From assembly GCF_025567095.1 (NCBI RefSeq), contig NZ_JAOQJH010000038.1: a stretch of DNA of 27,987 bases. The stretch is one strand, 5' to 3'. Source of the DNA: Anthropogastromicrobium aceti (GTDB lineage Bacteria > Bacillota > Clostridia > Lachnospirales > Lachnospiraceae). Shown in pieces: positions 22,821 to 27,987 of this stretch (positions are counted from its first letter, which is position 1; the number at the start of each line of letters is the position of its first letter). Position numbers and translations under genes: made by a program. A model generated the notes under the pieces. The model was not told where the DNA came from. It was given only the letters and a program-made list of their open reading frames with translations, and did not search any database.

Positions 22821-24170
22821 TCACATCTCAGGCTCTTTTTCCACCAAATTTTGCTTTCTGATTTTATAATACAACAGTCCCACAATATCTGCCAGCGCCC
22901 ATCCGATTGGAATTGACCACCAGATGCCAACCACACCTATTGCCTGTATTGCAGACAATATATATGCCAACGCCACTCGTGTTCCAAGTGAAAATACTGT
23001 AAGTACCACACTCATTCCCGGTCTGCCCAAAGCACGATACAGACCATACAGCAAAAACAGCCATCCGATTCCAATATAAAATGCACCTTCTATGCGCAAG
23101 TAACGGACTCCTTCCATTATAATAGCCGTTTCTTTTGCATCCACAAATATCATCATAAGTGGTTTTGCGAATATATACACAAACGCTGATACCACTACAC
23201 AGAAAATTGCAGATATATAAACTGCCGCTTTTAGCCCCTGCTGTATTCTCTTCTTTTCTTTTGCTCCATAATTTTGTGCAATAAATGTAGAAAATGCGTT
23301 TCCAAAGTCCTGCACAGGCATATATGCAAAAGCATCTATCTTTACAGCCGCCGCAAACGCTGCCATGGCAACAGTTCCAAAGCTGTTTACCAGTCCTTGT
23401 ACCATAAGTATTCCAAGATTCATTACAGACTGCTGAATGCATGTCAGCATTGAAAAAGAAATGATTTCTCTGATTCGTTCTTTTTTCAGATATCTGATTT
23501 TCCAGATTGCACACACCTGTTTATAACGCATAAGTGTATAAACCATTATGCCAACACCTGACAGATACTGTGAAATCACTGTCGCCTGCGCTGCTCCTGC
23601 CACTCCAAGTTTCAAGCCAATGACAAACCAAAGGTCAAGAATAATATTGAGTATTGATGACACTGCCAGAAATGCAAGTGGTATAACAGAATTACCTATT
23701 GCCCTAAGATATGAGGCAAAATAATTGTATAAAAAAACTGCCGGAATCCCCATAAAGATTACAAACAGATATTCTTTCATGTCACCCCACACTTCATCCG
23801 GAACTCTTAGAAAATTTCGAAGCCCACTAAGGCTAATATAGGCAATAATATTAAGTAATATCGTCACAGCAGTAATAAAGAAAAAAGATGCACAGATATC
23901 CTCTTTAAGACCATTTTCGTCCCTCTGCCCAAATCTGATAGAAAACAATGCACCACTTCCCATACACAGACCAAGAATAATTGACGTTATAAACGTCATA
24001 AGCGTAAATGATGAACCTACTGCTGCAAGTGCCTTTTCCCCAAGAAACTGTCCAACTATAAGTGTATCTGCAATATTATAGCATTGCTGAAGCAGATCAC
24101 CAAGTATCATTGGAATGGCGAATAAAAGCATTGACTTTACAACAGATCCTTTTGATAAATCCCTATTCAT
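22821..24170 (-). CDS. MATE family efflux transporter
   Basis: 449 aa, about twelve helices. N-terminal MNRDLSKGSVVKSMLLFAIPM and QQCYNIADTLIVGQFLGEKALAAVG are typical MATE/NorM-type sequences, and the second half has the corresponding VQDFGNAFSTFIAQNYGAKEKKRIQQG. Length is normal. GGAG is present nine bases before the ATG. It is the third MATE gene in about 8 kb (one broken); it is only weakly similar by eye to the other two. Alcohol dehydrogenase follows. Upstream, 73 bases separate it from the S66 peptidase gene, so it may share that promoter. Confidence 0.9.
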   Translation of the reverse strand: MNRDLSKGSVVKSMLLFAIPMILGDLLQQCYNIADTLIVGQFLGEKALAAVGSSFTLMTFITSIILGLCMGSGALFSIRFGQRDENGLKEDICASFFFITAVTILLNIIAYISLSGLRNFLRVPDEVWGDMKEYLFVIFMGIPAVFLYNYFASYLRAIGNSVIPLAFLAVSSILNIILDLWFVIGLKLGVAGAAQATVISQYLSGVGIMVYTLMRYKQVCAIWKIRYLKKERIREIISFSMLTCIQQSVMNLGILMVQGLVNSFGTVAMAAFAAAVKIDAFAYMPVQDFGNAFSTFIAQNYGAKEKKRIQQGLKAAVYISAIFCVVVSAFVYIFAKPLMMIFVDAKETAIIMEGVRYLRIEGAFYIGIGWLFLLYGLYRALGRPGMSVVLTVFSLGTRVALAYILSAIQAIGVVGIWWSIPIGWALADIVGLLYYKIRKQNLVEKEPEM

Positions 24171-24243
24171 TATTTTTTCTCCAAAACGTAAGTTTTATAT
24201 TTCGTTATGCAATAATTATAGGCTGATTGCACTGGGCTTGATA

Positions 24244-25281
24244 TTAAGCGAATCTGATTTTCTGATTTACTGCATCCACCTCAGCCTCTATGCCAAATGG
24301 AATGATACATCTTGGTGTTGCATGTCCAATATTTATGTTTGCAACAACTGAGATATTGGGATTATCTATTACATTTACAATAATTTTTTTGTATTCATCA
24401 AAATAGAGTTCATTCATTGGCTTACCGCATATCACGCCTGAAACCACATCAAAGACTCCCACCTTTTTTAAGGTCTCTACCATCTTTCTGTAGTGCTTAG
24501 GATCCGGTTGTTCTTCACTTGTTTCAAGAAGAAGTATTTTCCCCCTCCAGTCCTCTAAACTAGGGAAAAGATTGTATTTTTCGCATAGAGAAATGGTATC
24601 TGGATATCTGCTGTTATCAAATATATCATATATACTTTCAAGACAGCCTCCCAGAATCTTTCCTGCAAAAGCAGGCTTTCCTTGAAGAAGTTGAAATCCC
24701 TCATTTTCATGTTTTGTTCTTTCAGTACCAACTGCACTTTCGGACCAGTCAGTTCTCTCTTCATACCACACATCACTCGGTACAATTTCCTTGATGTTTC
24801 CTGTTTTGATTAATTCTTCAAAAAACTTCTTTGTATAAGGCAGCATATCATCTTCCATTTCACATACATCTGCCAAAAATGACTGACCATAAAATGTCCC
24901 AAATCCCAACTTATGCAGCATAAGATGATTCATTGTAGTATCTGAAAATCCAAGAAATATTTTTCTCTTTTCTGCTTTTTCAATAGCTTCTTTAAGTTCA
25001 TTGTTTTTAAACAGATATGGAAGAAGTCGATATGTATCATCTCCTCCAATAGCACAAAGAATCATATCAACTTCTTCATCACATATTGCTGCAAGAAGAT
25101 CATTTGCCCTCTCCTTTGGATGATTTTTTACATACTCAATTCCCTTCATTGCATGGGGCATAATTTTTACATTCAATCCAAATTGTTCTAATCTTTTAAG
25201 CCCTATATTAACTTCATGCTTTACAAAATCTTCACCTATCGTTCCTGCTGAAAGGCTCACAAGTGCTACAGTATTAATCAT
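24244..25281 (-). CDS. S66 family peptidase (LD-carboxypeptidase / MccF-like)
   Basis: 345 aa, full length. The Ser-Glu-His triad is visible: Ser113 in FLGFSDTTMNH, Glu215 in GKILGGCLESIYDIF, and His320 in NINIGHATPR. The family includes cytoplasmic LD-carboxypeptidases of murein recycling and MccF, which splits microcin C and gives immunity. The GFSDTT form and length fit the MccF-like branch as I remember it, but the substrate is not certain. GAGGAG precedes the ATG. Downstream are a MATE exporter and a dehydrogenase; a detoxification role is possible. Confidence 0.88.
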   Translation of the reverse strand: MINTVALVSLSAGTIGEDFVKHEVNIGLKRLEQFGLNVKIMPHAMKGIEYVKNHPKERANDLLAAICDEEVDMILCAIGGDDTYRLLPYLFKNNELKEAIEKAEKRKIFLGFSDTTMNHLMLHKLGFGTFYGQSFLADVCEMEDDMLPYTKKFFEELIKTGNIKEIVPSDVWYEERTDWSESAVGTERTKHENEGFQLLQGKPAFAGKILGGCLESIYDIFDNSRYPDTISLCEKYNLFPSLEDWRGKILLLETSEEQPDPKHYRKMVETLKKVGVFDVVSGVICGKPMNELYFDEYKKIIVNVIDNPNISVVANINIGHATPRCIIPFGIEAEVDAVNQKIRFA

Positions 25282-25395
25282 AACTCTCCTCGCAAACTCG
25301 GTTTTATTGTTTTGATAGCTAATCTTCCTTCGCCATCACGCTTACATGGTCTATTCTCTTTTCGTACATCAACGGCACATCCACATTCTCAGATC

Positions 25396-25629
25396 TTAAT
25401 AAATCTTTTTAATTGTTCCTGTTATACCATATTCGTTCTGAAAATTTTCCAAATCCTGTGAAGTCCTAATTAACATGACTTCCTCAAATTTTCCCGTACT
25501 CAAATTAAGAAATCCTGCCACTTGCTCTCCTGTACAAATACTGCATCGTATCACTGGTTCTTCATAATTTGAATCATATTGTTTTTCGTGTTTAGAAAAT
25601 TTCCGACTTATTTTTTCTACAAGTTTCAT
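25396..25629 (-). CDS. conserved small protein with CxxC motif (77 aa)
   Basis: Basic N-terminus (MKLVEKISRKFSKHEKQ) followed by the conserved core PVIRCSICTGEQVAGFLNLSTGKFEEVMLIR. This core recurs in small uncharacterised Lachnospiraceae proteins I recall. Function unknown; the CSIC pair could bind metal. GAGGTG lies upstream of the ATG. It begins 30 bases after the upstream membrane protein gene and is likely co-transcribed with it. Confidence 0.7.
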   Translation of the reverse strand: MKLVEKISRKFSKHEKQYDSNYEEPVIRCSICTGEQVAGFLNLSTGKFEEVMLIRTSQDLENFQNEYGITGTIKKIY

Positions 25630-25659
25630 TCTAGCACCTCTTTTCTGTGAATGTATCGG

Positions 25660-26172
25660 TTAGGTCCTTTTGACAGATGCGTGTTTGAAAATATCCAAAA
25701 CCATGATTATAACAACAACTGCGCCAACAGGAATCGCCATGCAGCAAAGTAAAAAAGTAATAATATCATTGTCGGGCTTAATCTTATAGCTGCCCTTTGA
25801 TGTGCGATAAACTTCAACTGAAACTTCATCGCCTCTGCGAATCTTGTCCTGAAATGGCAGGCTGTTTTTTAGCTCGTTCTGACCGAAAACAAAATAAGTC
25901 CTTCCTTTGTAAGTTGTTCCGTCAACAACAAAGGAAACCTTTGTATTGTATTCTGAACGGATTAAGATATCAGCATCATTTTTTTCATCCTTTCGGCGAC
26001 ATTCCTCAACGACAGCATTAACAGTTCTGATATTAGTGGAATTTTTATACTCTTGGTTTTCAATCTTATTAGAAACGATGCCATAAACTCCGGCAACAAT
26101 TAAGCTAATACCTATCAGAAGACCAAATAAAGAAATCTTGATATCACCCTTTTTTGAAGAATTTTTTTCCAT
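25660..26172 (-). CDS. two-helix membrane protein with extracytoplasmic domain (DUF3592-like)
   Basis: 170 aa. Helix one lies at about residues 13-33 (ISLFGLLIGISLIVAGVYGIV), then an approximately 95-residue soluble domain with beta-like text (VSFVVDGTTYKGRTYFVF and DEVSVEVYRTSKGSYKI), then helix two (ITFLLCCMAIPVGAVVVIIMVLDIF). The plan resembles DUF3592 proteins; function unknown. GGGAGG precedes the ATG. The promoter at 26209-26237 reads into it, and it probably heads a two-gene operon with the CxxC protein. Confidence 0.65.
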   Translation of the reverse strand: MEKNSSKKGDIKISLFGLLIGISLIVAGVYGIVSNKIENQEYKNSTNIRTVNAVVEECRRKDEKNDADILIRSEYNTKVSFVVDGTTYKGRTYFVFGQNELKNSLPFQDKIRRGDEVSVEVYRTSKGSYKIKPDNDIITFLLCCMAIPVGAVVVIIMVLDIFKHASVKRT

Positions 26173-26208
26173 AGTAATCCTCCCTTCATCACCTTCTCAA
26201 TTAACTAT

Positions 26209-26237
26209 ATTGTATCATGTCAATTGTACCACGTCAA
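26209..26237 (-). promoter_or_regulatory. promoter of the 26172-25396 operon, built on a tandem repeat
   Basis: Minus strand TTGACG (26237-26232), 17-base spacer, TACAAT (26214-26209). It is formed by two adjacent 14-base copies (see the repeat entry), so each repeat contains both a TTGAC and a TACAA. It overlaps the start of the TetR fragment on the other strand. Confidence 0.6.
26210..26237. repeat. 14-base tandem repeat, candidate operator
   Basis: TTGTATCATGTCAA (26210-26223) and TTGTACCACGTCAA (26224-26237), 12 of 14 bases identical. It covers the -35 and -10 of the minus-strand promoter and the annotated ATG of the TetR fragment. Confidence 0.7.
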
Positions 26238-26511
26238 TTAGTCTGGTATGAAGTAAACTCTTATGTACACAGTCAGATTCTTAAAACATTACTTGAAATG
26301 ATGCGAGTTGATAATTTCGATTCCATTACAATCAGCCGTTTGACAGCAAAAGCAGAGGTTGGCCGTGCATCCCTTTATCGTAATTATCAAACAAAAGAAG
26401 ACGTCCTGCGTCAGGAAGCAGAACGTCTTAATTTGGATTATAGAATGGCTCAGACGTGGCATGAAAGAAAGCAGTGCTGAACTTATCGCTATGTTTAAAA
26501 ATAGTGAATAA
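26217..26511 (+). pseudogene. TetR family regulator, N-terminal fragment
   Basis: The DNA-binding domain is clear: HSQILKTLLEMMRVDNFDSITISRLTAKAEVGRASLYRNYQTKEDVLRQEAERL. The first frame stops at 26480, while the neighbouring frame continues ESSAELIAMFKNSE to 26511, suggesting a one-base shift near 26460. Even together this is about 98 residues, so the ligand-binding domain is missing. The ATG at 26217 lies in the tandem repeat with no ribosome binding site, so the original start may be lost or further on. Probably a dead gene. Confidence 0.65.
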
Positions 26512-26554
26512 ACTTTATGTGCCCATGCAAAGGCATTCTGCACGCTATTTTCCC

Positions 26555-26839
26555 TTAAATTCCTTTAAGTAAATAACCATCATACCACTTTTTTATATAC
26601 TTTTCGCAGAGTTTTTTTACTTCATCTTCGGTAAAACCAACGTATTGAGCCAGTTCATCTGCTTGCAGGCTTCGTGAACAGTCCTTTGTATGCACGGCTA
26701 GCGATAGGTTCATTTGTCTGCGTTCGAGAGACGTAAGTAGCACGGCATCAAAAACTTTACAAACATCGGTCATAGCTTTTAGTGTGTATTTTCGGAGCGA
26801 AGCTCCGCTTTTGATACCACGTCCATAGGAGCTATGCAC
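26555..26839 (-). pseudogene. fragment of an AAA-ATPase-like / DUF1703-type protein
   Basis: The C-terminal half of this 94-residue frame reads ELAQYVGFTEDEVKKLCEKY followed by IKKWYDGYLLKG, the hallmark of large gut-bacterial proteins that join an AAA-like domain to a PD-(D/E)XK domain (about 500-600 aa). Between CEKY and KKWYDGY a normal copy has about eight more residues, and everything on both sides is gone. The N-terminal half is not recognisable. A relic. Confidence 0.5.
26793..26807. terminator. 6-bp hairpin CGGAGC/GCTCCG
   Basis: Perfect stem with GAA loop, followed on the plus strand by CTTTTGAT. Possibly a leftover terminator or part of a repeat in the gene-fragment zone. Confidence 0.3.
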
Positions 26840-26932
26840 CGCATGGGCGTGGAGACTTCATCATAACAGTTTTTGCTTTGATTGATTTTTCTTAAAATCA
26901 ACTTTATCTTTGTTACAGGAAAGGACAAAACA

Positions 26933-27987
26933 GTGGAACATGCAAAATTATACATCAATGGAATGACCTGTATCAATTGCCAAACACGAATCCAAAATGC
27001 TCTAACAAAACATCCCGGAATCACACAGGCTGCTGTCAGTTATGAGACTGAAACAGCAGACATTTTGTATGATTCATCTGTTATCTCACTCGAGCAAATT
27101 CAAGGCTTAATTGATGAGCTAGGCTATAGTGCTTCGGTTCAAAAAACATCGCGCGCAAAGATAGTCAACCAGACTTTGCGCGAACTTGACATCATTGTGA
27201 TTCTTTATTTTCTTTTACGGCATTTTGGTATTTTAAATTACTTGGCACCAGCTTCGTTAACGGATGCGCAAATGGGCTACGGCATGCTATTTGTGATCGG
27301 TTTGATTACCTCGGTTCACTGCATTGCAATGTGCGGCGGCATTAATCTGTCACAAACGCTGCAAAAGATTCTGAGCCATCTGCGAACGTATCTCGTGCGA
27401 TGTTTCAAAATGCAGCTGCCTATAATGCCGGACGTATTATTTCTTACACGATAATCGGAGGAATACTCGGCGGCATCGGTGCGTTTACTGGAATGGCAGG
27501 AACGCTGCAAACTTCATCGTTTTTTCAAGGTCTTTTAAAACTGCTTGCTGGTGCCTTGATGGTTGTGATGGGAATTAACATGCTCGGTCTTTTTCCAGGA
27601 CTGCGCCGTTTTCACCTGCGAATTTCTATGCCACTTTTTCAAAAAGGCAAGCAAAAAGATGCTTCAAAAGGAATTTCAAAGAGAAGTAATGCTTCCCACA
27701 GGCGCAGAACACCTTTTATCATCGGCTTGTTTAATGGCCTGATGCCTTGTGGTCCTCTGCAGTCGATGCAGATCGTTGCATTAGCCTCTGCCAATCCATT
27801 TACCGGAGCGCTGTCGATGTTTTTCTTTGCGCTTGGTACCATTCCGCTGATGCTCGGATTTGGCTCGATTGTAGCCGGTCTTGGCAAACACTTTACAAAA
27901 GTCGGGCGGGAAAGCCAAGAAACTTTTTGCAATTATCGGACAATGATGTCGAATTTTGTCGAAATGTTGTACAGGCAACTGCTCGTT
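26933..27987 (+). pseudogene. HMA domain plus TauE/SafE-like (UreH-type) membrane protein, frameshifted, partial
   Basis: N-terminal heavy-metal-associated domain (HAKLYINGMTCINCQTRIQNAL with CxxC; ferredoxin-like fold to about residue 70) followed by membrane helices of the sulfite exporter TauE/SafE or DsbD_2 type (LFVIGLITSVHCIAMCGGINLSQ). The first frame ends at 27454; the protein continues in another frame as AMFQNAAAYNAGRIISYTIIGG, then FIIGLFNGLMPCGPLQSMQIVALAS. One extra A in AAAA at about 27362-27366 would rejoin them. I take GTG 26933 as start, with GGAAAGG eight bases upstream, in frame with an earlier ATG. A role in copper or other metal handling is inferred. Bases after about 27895 look error-rich, and the 3' end is outside the window. 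Confidence 0.75.

Noticed and set aside
25282..25395. Minus-strand run ENVDVPLMYEKRIDHVSVMAKED before a TAG
   Set aside because: Looks protein-like for about 28 codons but has no start site and matches no family I know; a remnant cannot be shown.
1..27987. CRISPR arrays, tRNA or rRNA genes, known riboswitches
   Set aside because: No regularly spaced repeats, no cloverleaf or rRNA-like sequence and no aptamer pattern could be recognised on either strand by eye.

Overview
The window looks like a chromosomal stretch of a low-GC gut Firmicute, most likely a Lachnospiraceae member of the Blautia / Mediterraneibacter / Dorea kind. This is inferred from AGGAGG-type ribosome binding sites, AT-rich promoters with 17-bp spacers, and the gene families present. 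No 16S or marker gene is in the window, so the genus is a guess.

Region 1 (1-6700) is mobile-element DNA. It carries a MobA/MobL relaxase (cut by a 338-base N gap and by the window edge), a DUF3847 protein, a replication-initiator-like winged-helix protein, a small Cys-rich protein and a helix-turn-helix regulator. Between the relaxase and the DUF3847 gene is a hairpin-rich segment ending in a strong candidate oriT of the MobQ type (2444-2490). AT-rich passenger genes sit between oriT and the relaxase (CPCC protein, anchored hypothetical protein) and after the regulator (membrane proteins, a broken GyrI-like gene, a 57-aa membrane peptide, TnpV). A remnant zone with a possible phosphatase fragment and a GNAT fragment follows (6680-7240).

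Region 2 (7294-15960) is ordinary metabolic DNA. It has a YeiH-type exporter, then a carbohydrate locus on the minus strand: solute-binding protein, two ABC permeases, a LacI-type regulator and a cytoplasmic GH30 glycosidase. No ATPase gene is present, so a shared ATPase encoded elsewhere is presumed. Three AACGTT-centred operator copies lie just downstream of the solute-binding-protein promoter, which suggests direct control by the LacI protein. An AEC-family carrier follows on the plus strand.

Region 3 (15971-24170) holds three MATE transporters (one frameshifted in a G run), a Nudix protein, a zinc alcohol dehydrogenase, and an IS200/IS605-family element of about 2.3 kb between the Nudix gene and the broken MATE gene. 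The element has a full-length TnpB with all RuvC residues and zinc cysteines, but its TnpA has an in-frame internal deletion that removes the HUH motif. Matching hairpins mark both ends, and the tnpB-to-right-end interval is a candidate omega RNA.

Region 4 (24244-27987) has an S66 (LD-carboxypeptidase/MccF-like) peptidase, two small conserved proteins under a promoter built on a 14-bp tandem repeat, fragments of a TetR regulator and of an AAA/DUF1703-type protein, and a truncated, frameshifted HMA-TauE/SafE-like protein running off the end. Several one-base frameshifts, two of them in homopolymers, plus an apparently error-rich last 100 bases, mean some broken genes here may be sequencing errors. 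I did not find a convincing wholly new system. The best leads are the oriT/cargo arrangement, the TnpB/omega-RNA element with dead TnpA, and the GH30 transport locus with an unlipidated binding protein.
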